Both the position numbers and the translations under genes were made by a program. Below are positions 42,882 through 52,869 of a stretch of 64,000 bases of DNA, piece by piece. Position 1 is the first letter of the stretch. The number at the start of each line of letters is the position of its first letter. Under the pieces are notes generated by a model, which was not told the DNA's origin, did not search any database, and was given only the letters and a program-made list of their open reading frames with translations. Source of the DNA: Methylotenera_A sp046598525 (GTDB lineage Bacteria > Pseudomonadota > Gammaproteobacteria > Burkholderiales > Methylophilaceae); assembly GCA_046598525.1 (NCBI GenBank), contig JBKJIJ010000020.1, forward strand, positions 1 through 64,000, given 5' to 3'.

Positions 42882-45371
42882 ATGGTTGACCGTTTTACAA
42901 ACACGCACTTGGCATCGCATGTCAGTAGTTTAACCGCTACAGCATCGCTGGCTACCGATTTCATCCCATTATTAAGTACTATTTTTAATGAGCACCCAGA
43001 TTGCGCCTCGGTTTATAGTGTGGATGGCGCGCTGGCTTACGCTAATCAATCTTTACTCAATACGCTGGGCTGCACAATAGAGCAGGCGCAAAACAACCCT
43101 TTATTAAGCAATATAAAATCGTACCAAGATGCGCTGATTAACACCTTAAATACAGGCAAACCCAGCACGTTTTTGCTGGAATGTCAGCCTTCGCATATGC
43201 AGCGCCCTATTCACGATTTAATTGCGATGACGGCGATTAAAAATCGTCAAAATGTGGTGTTAGGTGTGTTGGTGATTGGGCGCGATTTAAGCGATTATCG
43301 CCAGCATCAATTTGAAGCCTTGGCACAAAAAGAGCGCTATCAGCGCGCGTTAATTGATAATTTCCCTTTTATGGTTTGGCTAAAAGATATCGATAACCGA
43401 TATTTAGCCATTAACAATGCTTTTGCCGCTTTAATTGGCGTTACGTATCCAGAAGAAGCGATTGGCAAAACCGATCACGATTATTTTCCCCAAAAGGCGG
43501 CAAATGCTTATTTAGCGTTTGATCGCGAAGTGTTGCAAACCGGTGAATCTAAAATTATGGTGGATTCGATTCAAGGCGATGGCGGCAAAGCGCGCTGGGC
43601 CGAGATTTATAAATCGCCCGTTTTGATTGATGGCGTGGCTGTAGGCACGGTGGGTTTTTCGCATGATTTAACCGAACTAAAACGGCTGCATGACGATATT
43701 TCGCAAACCAAATCAGAGTATGTTTCACTGGTTGAAAACTTGCCTTTGGCGATTATTCGCTACAATTTAAAATGTCAGCGCATTTTTATTAATGACTATT
43801 GCATACGCCTTTTTGGCCAGCCAATAGAGCCAATATTGGGCAAAACGCCGCTTGAATATTGGTACGCCACCGCAACCGGCATAAAAGCCGATGAATTTGA
43901 AGCGCGCTTAAGAGCGGTGATGCAAACTGGGCAGATTGATACGTTTGAATTTAATTGCACTTTAGATGGCAAACAAGTGGTGTTTTTAATGCGCTTTGTG
44001 CCAGAGTTTGATAGCAATAAAAACGTGACAGGCGCATTGGCGCTGGCTAACGACATGACAGCGGTGAGTGAATACCGCAATCAAATTGAGTATATGGCGT
44101 ATCACGATAGCCTAACCAATTTGCCTAATCGCGCGCTGTTTAATCGCGGCATTGCGCAAGCCATTGAGCGCGCAAATCGCCAAGATGATAGCTTTGCTTT
44201 ATTAATGATTGATTTAGATCATTTTAAATCCATCAACGATACGCTTGGCCACCCAGTGGGCGATCAGCTATTGATTGAAGCGGCTGAGCGCCTAGTAAAT
44301 ACCTTACGCGCAGGCGATTTAGTGGCGCGTTTGGGTGGGGATGAATTTGCCGTTCTGGTGCAAGATGTTAAGCACGCCAGAGAATTAGGCGTGCTGGCCA
44401 ACAATATTGTGCAGGCTTTAACCGTTCCTTTTAATATCGCGAATCAAGAATTACATGTAACCGCCAGCATTGGCATTGCGGTGTATCCGCAAGATACCAC
44501 CAACGAAGACGATTTGTTGCGCTATGCCGATGTGGCCATGTACGCCGCCAAAAAGCAAGGCCGCAACAATTACCAGTTTTTTGTGCAAGAGCTTAATCAG
44601 CATATTTCAAAACGATTATTGCTGCAAACTGAGCTGATGCATGCCATTGAGAAGAACGAATTTTATCTAAATTATCAACCCTTAGTGCGGCTTGAAACGG
44701 GCGAAATTATTGGTGTTGAAGCGCTTTTGCGCTGGAATAACCCAGTGCTGGGCGATGTGAATCCAAACCAATTTATTGAGCTAGCCGAAGAGTTAGGCGT
44801 GATCACCGAAATTGGGCGCTGGGTCATGATGCAAGCGTTTGAAGACGCGGTAAGGGTGAATTTAAACCGCCAAAACCCGCTTAAATTTGCCGTTAACTTA
44901 TCCGCGCGCCAATTTTTGCGCTACGATATTTTTGCCGCGGTGGAATATAGTTTAAGCGTTACAGCGTGTAATCCTGCTTGGATTACCTTAGAAATTACCG
45001 AAAGTTTATTATTAAACGATTCAAATCAGGTGTTAAACACCTTGCGCCAATTTGTCGATTTAGGCCTAAAAGTTGCTATTGATGATTTTGGTACAGGCTA
45101 CTCATCTCTTTCTTACCTCAATAAATTCCCCATTGCTGAGGTGAAAATTGACCGCAGTTTTGTCAGTGACATCACCATAGACGAAAATGATGCCAAATTG
45201 GTGAAAGCGGTGATTGGCATGGCGTTAAGTTTAGGCAAAGAGCTAATTGCAGAAGGCGTAGAAACGCAAGAGCAAGCCGATTTGCTGAAAGAGTGGGGCT
45301 GCAATATTGGCCAAGGCTATTTGTTTAGTAAACCGCTTAATTTTAAACAGCTAGTACAGCGTTTGGCTTAA
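42882..45371 (+). CDS. PAS-GGDEF-EAL cyclic-di-GMP protein
   Basis: 829 residues, cytosolic, no membrane segment. Three PAS-like sensor domains span about 25-395, then a GGDEF domain (about 400-560) with an intact RLGGDEFAVL, then an EAL domain (about 575-829) with EALLRW, an NLSARQF segment and DDFGTGYSSL. Both synthesis and breakdown of cyclic di-GMP are possible. PAS signals (redox, light, small ligands) are not readable. AAGGA lies about 11 bases before the ATG. Confidence 0.93.
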   Translation: MVDRFTNTHLASHVSSLTATASLATDFIPLLSTIFNEHPDCASVYSVDGALAYANQSLLNTLGCTIEQAQNNPLLSNIKSYQDALINTLNTGKPSTFLLECQPSHMQRPIHDLIAMTAIKNRQNVVLGVLVIGRDLSDYRQHQFEALAQKERYQRALIDNFPFMVWLKDIDNRYLAINNAFAALIGVTYPEEAIGKTDHDYFPQKAANAYLAFDREVLQTGESKIMVDSIQGDGGKARWAEIYKSPVLIDGVAVGTVGFSHDLTELKRLHDDISQTKSEYVSLVENLPLAIIRYNLKCQRIFINDYCIRLFGQPIEPILGKTPLEYWYATATGIKADEFEARLRAVMQTGQIDTFEFNCTLDGKQVVFLMRFVPEFDSNKNVTGALALANDMTAVSEYRNQIEYMAYHDSLTNLPNRALFNRGIAQAIERANRQDDSFALLMIDLDHFKSINDTLGHPVGDQLLIEAAERLVNTLRAGDLVARLGGDEFAVLVQDVKHARELGVLANNIVQALTVPFNIANQELHVTASIGIAVYPQDTTNEDDLLRYADVAMYAAKKQGRNNYQFFVQELNQHISKRLLLQTELMHAIEKNEFYLNYQPLVRLETGEIIGVEALLRWNNPVLGDVNPNQFIELAEELGVITEIGRWVMMQAFEDAVRVNLNRQNPLKFAVNLSARQFLRYDIFAAVEYSLSVTACNPAWITLEITESLLLNDSNQVLNTLRQFVDLGLKVAIDDFGTGYSSLSYLNKFPIAEVKIDRSFVSDITIDENDAKLVKAVIGMALSLGKELIAEGVETQEQADLLKEWGCNIGQGYLFSKPLNFKQLVQRLA

Positions 45372-45489
45372 ATACCACTAAAAATTTCATCAATTGCGTA
45401 AATTTTAAGCGTTAAAAGTAAAAACCTGCTTACTCAAGCGCTTGCATCAGCTAAAATAGCGTTTTACGTTATATTTTAGGATGCATCTC

Positions 45490-47340
45490 ATGCCAGTTTA
45501 CCGTTCTCGCACCACAACACATGGCCGCAATATGGCAGGTGCGCGTGCCTTATGGCGCGCAACTGGTATGAAAGACGGCGATTTCGATAAGCCAATCATT
45601 GCCATTTCCAACTCATTTACGCAATTTGTGCCGGGTCATGTGCATTTAAAAGATTTAGGCCAATTAGTAGCCCGCGAAATTGAGCGTGCTGGCGGCGTGG
45701 CTAAAGAATTTAACACCATTGCTGTTGACGACGGCATTGCCATGGGCCATGGCGGTATGTTGTACAGCTTGCCTAGCCGCGACCTTATAGCGGACAGCGT
45801 TGAATATATGGTGAATGCGCATTGTGCCGATGCGCTAGTGTGTATTTCTAATTGCGACAAAATTACCCCAGGCATGTTAATGGCAGCGTTGCGCTTAAAT
45901 ATCCCAGTGATATTCGTTTCTGGCGGCCCAATGGAAGCGGGTAAAGTGAATTGGCAAGGCGAAGAGCTAAAGCTAGATTTAGTGGATGCCATGGTAGCGG
46001 CGGCCGATAGCAAAGTGTCAGACGAAAAATCAGACGCGATTGAGCGCTCTGCTTGCCCAACATGCGGCAGTTGTTCTGGCATGTTTACCGCTAATTCAAT
46101 GAACTGTTTAACAGAAGCGCTGGGTTTAAGTTTGCCTGGTAACGGCTCTACATTGGCCACGCATGGCGCACGCAAACAATTATTCTTACAAGCTGGCCGT
46201 TTGATTGTTGAGATTGCCAAACGCCATTATGAACAAGACGATTACAGCGTGTTGCCGCGCAATATCGCCACCATGCAAGCGTTTGAAAACGCCATGGCAT
46301 TAGATGTAGCCATGGGCGGCTCTACCAATACCGTATTGCATTTGCTAGCGGCCGCGCATGAGGCCGGCGTTGATTTCACCATGAGCGATATTGACCGTAT
46401 TTCACGCAAAGTGCCGTGCGTAAGTAAAGTGGCACCTGCCACGCAAAAATACCATATGGAAGATGTACACCGCGCTGGTGGCGTGATGAGCATTTTGGCT
46501 GAATTAAGCCGTGGTGGTTTGATTCACCGCGATATTCCAACCGTGCATAGCCCAAGTTTGGGCGCGGCATTGGATAAATGGGATATCACGACTACGCAAG
46601 ATGAGGACGTAAAGAAATTCTATCGCGCCGCGCCTGGCGGCATTCAAACCACCATTGCGTTTAGTCAAAGCATGTTATGGCCAGATTTAGATACCGACCG
46701 TGCCAATGGCTGTATTCGCGATATTGAACATGCTTACTCAAAAGATGGCGGCTTGGCTGTGTTGTACGGCAATATTGCTTTAGATGGCTGCATTGTGAAA
46801 ACCGCTGGCGTAGATGACTCTATACTTAAATTCAGAGGCCGCGCGCGCGTGTTTGAATCGCAAGATTCAACCGTAGGAGCGATTTTAAATGATCAAATCG
46901 TGGCAGGCGATGTGGTGGTGATTCGCTACGAAGGCCCACGCGGCGGTCCGGGTATGCAAGAAATGCTGTATCCGACCAGTTATTTGAAATCTAAAGATCT
47001 TGGCAAGGAATGTGCTTTATTAACGGATGGCAGGTTCTCTGGCGGTACTTCTGGTTTAAGTATTGGCCATGCCAGCCCAGAGGCAGCAGAAGGCGGCGCC
47101 ATTGGCTTGGTAGAAGAGGGTGATACGATTGAAATTGATATTCCAAATCGCACCATTCATTTAGCAATTAGCGATGAGGAAATGGCGCATCGCCGTGCGC
47201 ATATGGAAGCAAAAGGCAAGGCTGCTTGGAAGCCAGTTAATCGCACGCGTGAAGTGTCACTTGCCTTGCGTGCCTATGCCGCAATGACCACCAGCGCGGC
47301 TAGAGGCGCGGTGCGTGACGTAACGCAAATTGAGAAATAA
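45490..47340 (+). CDS. ilvD: Dihydroxy-acid dehydratase
   Basis: 616 residues from the ATG at 45490, the same length as E. coli IlvD; the ATG at 45481 overlaps the AGGA ribosome-binding site. It dehydrates dihydroxyacids in branched-chain amino-acid and pantothenate synthesis. Fe-S ligands are in NCDKITPGM and CPTCGSCSGMFTANSMNC. The C-terminal ALITDGRFSGGTSGLSIGH is diagnostic. Confidence 0.97.
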   Translation: MPVYRSRTTTHGRNMAGARALWRATGMKDGDFDKPIIAISNSFTQFVPGHVHLKDLGQLVAREIERAGGVAKEFNTIAVDDGIAMGHGGMLYSLPSRDLIADSVEYMVNAHCADALVCISNCDKITPGMLMAALRLNIPVIFVSGGPMEAGKVNWQGEELKLDLVDAMVAAADSKVSDEKSDAIERSACPTCGSCSGMFTANSMNCLTEALGLSLPGNGSTLATHGARKQLFLQAGRLIVEIAKRHYEQDDYSVLPRNIATMQAFENAMALDVAMGGSTNTVLHLLAAAHEAGVDFTMSDIDRISRKVPCVSKVAPATQKYHMEDVHRAGGVMSILAELSRGGLIHRDIPTVHSPSLGAALDKWDITTTQDEDVKKFYRAAPGGIQTTIAFSQSMLWPDLDTDRANGCIRDIEHAYSKDGGLAVLYGNIALDGCIVKTAGVDDSILKFRGRARVFESQDSTVGAILNDQIVAGDVVVIRYEGPRGGPGMQEMLYPTSYLKSKDLGKECALLTDGRFSGGTSGLSIGHASPEAAEGGAIGLVEEGDTIEIDIPNRTIHLAISDEEMAHRRAHMEAKGKAAWKPVNRTREVSLALRAYAAMTTSAARGAVRDVTQIEK

Positions 47341-47403
47341 CAGCAGGCTCAGCAATAACGATTTACATAAATAGCGCATGCATACCATTGCGTAAGGATA
47401 AAA

Positions 47404-48327
47404 ATGACCGATTTAGTAGCTGAACAAAAATTGCTTGACCAAGATTTTGCGTTTAAGCCAGAGCTTAAATTTAGTGAAGATAGCCATGGTTTACAATTTA
47501 TCGAAATCGACAATACGCTTGCCACGGCAAAAATCGCGCTGCAAGGCGCGCATGTGATGCAATGGCAACCAAAAAATGTAGCCGATCCAGTATTGTGGCT
47601 TTCTAGCAATGCGCGTTACGTGCAAGGCCGCTCTATTCGCGGCGGTGTGCCTATTTGCTGGCCATGGTTTGGTGCACATCCAACCGATAGCAGTTATTGC
47701 CCACACGGCTTTGCGCGCGTCATGCCTTGGCACTTAATTGATGCAGACACACTACAAAATGGTGCAACGCGCTTGGTTTTGCAAATTGTTGATACGCCAG
47801 TGGGTAAAAAACAATTATCGTACCCGTATACCTTAACGTTAACCATGACCATTGGCGAAACGCTTAAAATGGATTTATCCACCACCAATCACGGAACGCA
47901 TCCATTTATGATTGGTGAGGCATTTCACACCTATTTTAATGTGAGTGATGTTTCACAGATTAAATTAACCGGTTTAGAAGAATCGATGTATGCCGACAAA
48001 GTGCAAAATTATGAGCGCAGCATGCAACATGGCAGCATCAAATTTTCAAGCGAGTTTGATCGCGTATACATTAATACCACCAGCGATTGCGTGATTGAAG
48101 ATGCTGGTATGAATCGCAAAATTCGCGTGGCAAAATCGGGCAGTAATGCCACAGTAGTTTGGACACCTTGGGCCGATAAAGCGCACCAAATGGGCGATAT
48201 GGGCACATCAGACGAATGGCGTAAAACGGTGTGTATTGAAACCGCCAATGCCATGGAAAACAGCATTGTAGTGAACCCAAACCAAACGCACACCTTAACC
48301 GCCGAATACAGTGTAGAAGATTTATAA
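47404..48327 (+). CDS. D-hexose-6-phosphate mutarotase (YeaD-type)
   Basis: 307 residues. The aldose-epimerase fold is indicated by GQSIRGGVPICWPWFG-like RSIRGGVPICWPWFGAHP near residue 80 and HGFARVMPW. The TYFNVSDVSQI and GEAFHTY segments carry the catalytic glutamate and histidine of the glucose-6-phosphate 1-epimerase group. It interconverts alpha and beta sugar phosphates in the cytosol. Ribosome-binding site AAGGAT. It lies 63 bp after ilvD. Confidence 0.88.
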   Translation: MTDLVAEQKLLDQDFAFKPELKFSEDSHGLQFIEIDNTLATAKIALQGAHVMQWQPKNVADPVLWLSSNARYVQGRSIRGGVPICWPWFGAHPTDSSYCPHGFARVMPWHLIDADTLQNGATRLVLQIVDTPVGKKQLSYPYTLTLTMTIGETLKMDLSTTNHGTHPFMIGEAFHTYFNVSDVSQIKLTGLEESMYADKVQNYERSMQHGSIKFSSEFDRVYINTTSDCVIEDAGMNRKIRVAKSGSNATVVWTPWADKAHQMGDMGTSDEWRKTVCIETANAMENSIVVNPNQTHTLTAEYSVEDL

Positions 48328-48450
48328 AGCCTTGTTTTTAAAGCTGTGTTTTAATGCATTAAATGTCAACGCTAGTTAATGCAAAGACGTTTATTAGTAA
48401 CAGTTTGATTTATTTGCAACAATACTGAATAAATTTACAAGCGTGCGCTT

Positions 48451-48525
48451 TTTAAACCTGCAACAGCTATTGTGAATTTTTAAATAATAGGTATTATTCA
48501 GCATGCAAAAAAATGCAGGTTTAAA
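48451..48525 (+). promoter_or_regulatory. Long dyad in the cytochrome c leader
   Basis: TTTAAACCTGCA (48451-48462) and TGCAGGTTTAAA (48514-48525) pair perfectly over 12 bp across 51 bases. Inside is a second dyad AATAATA-GG-TATTATT at 48483-48498. The whole ends 33 bp before the start codon, so it is either a structured leader or an operator pair. Confidence 0.6.
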
Positions 48526-48558
48526 TTAAAAATTATCACAGTAATTCAAGGAGATAGC

Positions 48559-48879
48559 ATGAAAGTTTTATTATCAACAATCGCGGTTGCTGGCATGTTA
48601 TTAGCTGGTCAGGCTTTTGCAAACGCGGATGCTGCCAAAGCATTAGCGCAAAAAAGTGGCTGTTTAGCTTGTCATAGTATTGATAAAAAAGTACTAGGCC
48701 CAGCTTACAAAGATATTGCTGCTAAATACAAAGGCGACAAATCAGCAGAAGCTAAATTAGTGGCAAAAGTAAAAGCAGGTGGTAGCGGCGTTTGGGGCCC
48801 AATGCCAATGCCAGCAAATAGTCCACAAGTAAAAGACGAAGACATCAAAACAATCGTTCAATGGATTTTGACGCTTTAA
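48559..48879 (+). CDS. Class I cytochrome c (c551/c552-like), periplasmic
   Basis: 106 residues. A signal peptide ends near AFANAD (residue 21). The haem-binding motif CLACH follows, and the axial methionine lies in GPMPMPAN. Small monohaem cytochromes of this kind carry electrons between periplasmic dehydrogenases and the terminal oxidase. AAGGAGA precedes the ATG. A terminator follows at 48897. Confidence 0.95.
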   Translation: MKVLLSTIAVAGMLLAGQAFANADAAKALAQKSGCLACHSIDKKVLGPAYKDIAAKYKGDKSAEAKLVAKVKAGGSGVWGPMPMPANSPQVKDEDIKTIVQWILTL

Positions 48880-48896
48880 TAGGCAACGATATAATT

Positions 48897-48924
48897 AAAA
48901 GCCAGCTTGTTAGCTGGCTTTTTT
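48897..48924 (+). terminator. Intrinsic terminator after the cytochrome c gene
   Basis: AAAGCCAGC, loop TTGTTA, GCTGGCTTT followed by more T. Nine-pair stem, also usable by the convergent permease gene. Confidence 0.9.
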
Positions 48925-48959
48925 ATTGTTTTAATTTATTATCTTAAAAACCGCTCAAA

Positions 48960-50360
48960 TTAACTTTTGTTGAGTTTGCTGTGTCTGATTGAGTAAGCAA
49001 AGTAAAACGCAATGCCTACTAATATCCATGAGCCAAAGCGCATCCATGTGGATATTGGTAAAAAGAACATCAGCGCGCCGCAAGATAAAATACCTAACAC
49101 TGGGATTACTGGATTCCAAGGATTTTTAAATGGACGTGGTAAATTAGGCTGACGAATGCGCAACACAATCACACCCACACACACCATGACAAACGCGGCT
49201 AGCGTGCCAATATTCACTGTTTCTGCCAGTTCACCCAGCGGAAAAAAGCCAGCCACCAGCGACACCACAAAACCGCACATTAAAATAATCCGCGTTGGCG
49301 TTTGTCTATCAGGGTTAACTTTAGAGAAAATTGGTGAAATTAAACCATCTCGACTCATGGCAAATAAAATGCGCGTTAAGCCATATAACAACACAAGCAA
49401 AACGGTAATAAGCCCCGCTAATACGCCTGTTGCAACCAAAGTAGATGCCCAAGTGTAGCCCAATTTTGTAAGGGCATAAGCCACAGGTGAGGCGGTATTT
49501 AATTCGGTGTAAGGCACAACGCCAGTTAAAATGGCAGACACAATAATATAAATTACCGTACAAAAAGCTAATGACGCCAGCAAGCCAATCGGTAAATCGC
49601 GTTGCGGATTTTTGGCTTCTTCTGCTGCCGTAGAAACCGCATCAAAACCAAAATAGGCAAAAAACACTAATGATGCACCAGCCAGCACGCCAATATTTTT
49701 GCCGTTATCTAAGGTTTCAAACCAACCAAATGGCATAAACGGTTGCCAATTATCGGTATTTAAATGGCCAATTGCCAGTGCAATAAAAATGGCAATGGTT
49801 GAAAGTTTGATGACAACGATAATGTTATTAAAACGCGCGCTTTCTTTAACGCCCACAATCAGCAAAATGGTCAGCAGCCAAATAATGGCAAAAGCGGGTA
49901 GGTTAATTAAGCCGCCCACCATGGGCGCTTTGGTTAACGATTCTGGCAAATAAATATTAAAGTTGGCTAGTGTGTTAACAAAGTAGCCAGACCAGCCATT
50001 AGCCACTGCCGCCGCGCCTACGCCATATTCCAGCAGTAAAATCCAGCCCATTACCCAAGCTAAAAATTCACCAAACGCTACATAACTATAACCATAAGCA
50101 CTGCCAGAGCCGCCAATAGAAGCCGCCAGTTCGGCATAAGCCAGCGCGGCAAAGCCAGAGGCAACACCCGCCAGCACAAACGATAACACTACCGCAGGGC
50201 CAGATTGCGTGGCGGCGGCAATGCCTGTCAGCACAAATATACCGGTGCCGATGGCGCAACCAATTCCCAATAAAGCCAAATCAAACGCACTTAAACATTT
50301 TTTTAAGCCACTGGTGCTATGGGCTTCTACAGGCTTTGTGCGTAATAGTTTGGCAAGCAT
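48960..50360 (-). CDS. APC-family amino-acid permease (CAT-like)
   Basis: 466 residues from the ATG at 50360, preceded by AGGA; the frame runs 29 codons further upstream but that part is unlike the family. Twelve to fourteen membrane segments are expected. The first, LLGIGCAIGTGIFVLTG, has the substrate-binding GxG motif of APC transporters. The overall form resembles bacterial cationic amino-acid transporters (YfnA/CAT1-like). Substrate not readable. Confidence 0.9.
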   Translation of the reverse strand: MLAKLLRTKPVEAHSTSGLKKCLSAFDLALLGIGCAIGTGIFVLTGIAAATQSGPAVVLSFVLAGVASGFAALAYAELAASIGGSGSAYGYSYVAFGEFLAWVMGWILLLEYGVGAAAVANGWSGYFVNTLANFNIYLPESLTKAPMVGGLINLPAFAIIWLLTILLIVGVKESARFNNIIVVIKLSTIAIFIALAIGHLNTDNWQPFMPFGWFETLDNGKNIGVLAGASLVFFAYFGFDAVSTAAEEAKNPQRDLPIGLLASLAFCTVIYIIVSAILTGVVPYTELNTASPVAYALTKLGYTWASTLVATGVLAGLITVLLVLLYGLTRILFAMSRDGLISPIFSKVNPDRQTPTRIILMCGFVVSLVAGFFPLGELAETVNIGTLAAFVMVCVGVIVLRIRQPNLPRPFKNPWNPVIPVLGILSCGALMFFLPISTWMRFGSWILVGIAFYFAYSIRHSKLNKS

Positions 50361-50472
50361 AAAAATCCTAAAAAATTGGCAGAGGTTTGCCAGATGACAG
50401 TTTAATGAATCAGGCTTAAGCCTAAACAGTAAAAGGCTTAGCGTCAATATCTAGCTTATATTAAGCTGAAAA

Positions 50473-51801
50473 TTAAGTATTGAAAGCCTGTGTTAGCGCG
50501 CGAATCATATAGTGATGATCCAGCGCGCCTGCACTTTCGCGCAAACTATGCATAGCCCACATGGGGCAGCCAACATCAACGGTAGCAACGCCCAGTTGTG
50601 CTGCAATAATCGGCCCAATAGTGCTGCCGCAGCCTAAATCGGTGCGGTGCACATATTGTTGATACGGTACATTGGCTTCGTTACAAATTTGCATAAAGCG
50701 CGCCACGGTATCGGCATTGCTGGCATAGCGATGATTGCAATTGGATTTAATTACCACGCCTTTATTTACTAAAACATGGTGATGCGCATCGTAGCTGCCC
50801 GAAAAATTGGGGTGATAAGCATGCGCCATATCGGCGCTTATAAAGTAGCTTTGTGCAAGCGCGCGTAGTTTGTCAGCGGCATTTAAGTTGTCATGTGCAG
50901 TAATGCGGCTAATAACGTCGTTTAAAAAGCTGCCGCTTGCGCCTGTGGCGCTTTCGCTGCCGACTTCTTCATGGTCGAAAAGCGCAACAATATTGGTTGT
51001 GGCGCTATTTTTATTGGCCAGCAAAGCTGTCAATGCGGCATGGCATGAGGCTAAATTATCCAGCTGACTATTGGCCATAAATTCTTGGTTAGCACCCCAA
51101 AAGCTGCCTTTTTGCGTGTCATACACGTTTAATTCCCAGGTGAGAATATCGGCAATATTCACTTTTAAGGCATCGGCAATCTGCTGCATAAATTGCTGGT
51201 CAGCTTCAATGCCTTCCTTAGCTTCGCCAAATATCAGCGGCAATTCATCTTGCTTATGAAATTTTAAACCCTTGTCATTCACTTCACGGTTCATGTGAAT
51301 CGCTAAGTTGGGCAGGCGCATTAATGCTTGGTCGAATTTGATTAAGTGAGTATTAATAGTTGCGCTGTTTTTTACCATGCTTTTCACGATCACACGGCCT
51401 GCAATGCTTAGGTCGCGGTCAGCAAAAGTGGCTAAAATTGGCCCGCCATACACCTCAACGCCAATCCGGACTAAGCCGCCATTGCCAAACGCCGCGTGCG
51501 GTTTTAAACGTAAACCGGGCGAATCGGTATGCGCACCAATCAAGCGAAAACCCGTTTCAACCAGCGGCTGATTGCCCATTGAAAACGCTATAATAGAAGC
51601 GCCGCCGCGCACCACAAAGTAATTGCCTGATGGCGCTAATTGCCAAGCGTTGGCTTCAAATAATTGCTGATACCCAACTGCCAATAATTGCTGACTAACC
51701 GTTTCAACCGCATGCCAAGGGCTAGGGCTGGCGTCAATAAAATCTAATAAAGCTTGCGCTTGATTTTTAACAATCGGGTCAGCTGCGGTGATTGACATCA
51801 T
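50473..51801 (-). CDS. apeB: M18-family aspartyl aminopeptidase
   Basis: 442 residues from the ATG at 51801; the longer frame starts with TTG inside hemF and is unlikely. Metal ligands are in IGAHTDSPGL and DHEEVGS, with HRTDLGCGSTIGPI near the C terminus, the M18 signature. It is a cytosolic zinc aminopeptidase with preference for acidic N-terminal residues. It follows hemF by seven bases. Confidence 0.94.
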   Translation of the reverse strand: MMSITAADPIVKNQAQALLDFIDASPSPWHAVETVSQQLLAVGYQQLFEANAWQLAPSGNYFVVRGGASIIAFSMGNQPLVETGFRLIGAHTDSPGLRLKPHAAFGNGGLVRIGVEVYGGPILATFADRDLSIAGRVIVKSMVKNSATINTHLIKFDQALMRLPNLAIHMNREVNDKGLKFHKQDELPLIFGEAKEGIEADQQFMQQIADALKVNIADILTWELNVYDTQKGSFWGANQEFMANSQLDNLASCHAALTALLANKNSATTNIVALFDHEEVGSESATGASGSFLNDVISRITAHDNLNAADKLRALAQSYFISADMAHAYHPNFSGSYDAHHHVLVNKGVVIKSNCNHRYASNADTVARFMQICNEANVPYQQYVHRTDLGCGSTIGPIIAAQLGVATVDVGCPMWAMHSLRESAGALDHHYMIRALTQAFNT

Positions 51802-51808
51802 TAAGCGA

Positions 51809-52861
51809 TTAAACCCATTCTCTATCAATTAAAAAATCGGTATAAAGCTTGGCCTCTGGGCTACCGTTTTCTGGCTTCCAATCGTAGCGCCATTTCACAA
51901 TCGGTGGCATGGACATCAAAATGGATTCTGTGCGGCCATTGGATTGCAAACCAAATAAGGTACCGCGGTCAAAAACCAAATTAAATTCAACATAGCGGCC
52001 ACGTCTATAGGCTTGAAAATCGCGCTCATTTTCAGTGTAAGGCGTATCTTTTCGACGTTGTAAAATAGGTAAATAGGCTTGCAAAAAGCTATCACCCACA
52101 GCGCGTTGTAAAGCAAAACTTTGCTCAAAACCCAGCGCATTAAAGTCATCAAAAAAGATGCCGCCAATGCCGCGTGGTTCTTTGCGATGTTTTAAGTAAA
52201 AATATTCATCACAGTGTTTTTTAAATTTTGGGTAGTAGCTAGAATCAAACGGGTCTAACGCAGACTTGTTGGTGCGGTGAAAATGCGTGCAGTCTTCTTC
52301 AAAGCCGTAGTAGGGCGTTAAATCCATACCCCCTCCGAACCACCAAATCGGCTGCGTCTCAAGGGCTGCGCCATCGTTGCTTTCGTTAGATTTTTCTGGT
52401 CGCACTTGATGTGCTGCCTGCGAAAAATCTGCCTCAGCGCCTTGGCTCGCTCCTTGATACTTTGCCGATTGACTATCGGAATTCACAGGCGCTTTGGCTA
52501 CAAAAAAACGAATATTCATATGCACTGTTGGCACATAAGGATTGCGCGGATGCAATACCAGCGAAACGCCCATTGCTTCCCACGCGCGGCCTGCGGCTTC
52601 GGGGTGGGCGATTGTGGCGGCGGGGGGCAGTTTGCTGCCTAATACATGTGAAAATCCAACGCCAGCACGCTCAAAAACATTGCCGCCTTCTAGCAAACAA
52701 CTGGTACCGCCGCCGCCTTCAGGGCGATTCCAGCTATCGTGCAAAAATGTTTTGCCATCGACTAATTCTAACGCCTCTACAATTTTGCTTTGTAAGTTTT
52801 GCAGATATTGCAAGACGGCATCTGAATTGATTGGGCTGCTCACTGGGCTATCTAGCGACAT
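51809..52861 (-). CDS. hemF: Oxygen-dependent coproporphyrinogen-III oxidase with an in-frame insert
   Basis: 350 residues; HemF is usually about 300. It oxidatively decarboxylates coproporphyrinogen III in haem synthesis. Conserved parts are SWNRPEGGGGTSCLLEGGNVFERAGV, FGGGMDLTPYY (with its Tyr-Tyr end), and VEFNLVFDRGTLFGLQSNGRTESILMSMP. Between RFFVAK and WWFGGGMD lies an extra stretch of about 45 polar residues (124-170), coded by the repeat at 52375-52444. The frame is unbroken, so the enzyme is probably active. It lies eight bp after purD. Confidence 0.94.
   Translation of the reverse strand: MSLDSPVSSPINSDAVLQYLQNLQSKIVEALELVDGKTFLHDSWNRPEGGGGTSCLLEGGNVFERAGVGFSHVLGSKLPPAATIAHPEAAGRAWEAMGVSLVLHPRNPYVPTVHMNIRFFVAKAPVNSDSQSAKYQGASQGAEADFSQAAHQVRPEKSNESNDGAALETQPIWWFGGGMDLTPYYGFEEDCTHFHRTNKSALDPFDSSYYPKFKKHCDEYFYLKHRKEPRGIGGIFFDDFNALGFEQSFALQRAVGDSFLQAYLPILQRRKDTPYTENERDFQAYRRGRYVEFNLVFDRGTLFGLQSNGRTESILMSMPPIVKWRYDWKPENGSPEAKLYTDFLIDREWV
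52375..52444. repeat. Structured repeat inside hemF (copy A)
   Basis: The 70-bp block carries a nine-pair outer stem AGATTTTTC/GAAAAATCT (52388-52396, 52422-52430) and an inner GCAC-TTGAT-GTGC (52402-52414). It aligns without gaps to the block at 57111-57180. Confidence 0.8.
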
Positions 52862-52869
52862 GTAATTAA

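Noticed and set aside
45636..46220. 194-codon open frame opposite ilvD
   Set aside because: It lies fully inside the conserved ilvD gene on the other strand and shows no family similarity.
50361..50447. 29-residue extension of the amino-acid permease
   Set aside because: No homology to the family and AGGA is placed for the ATG at 50360.
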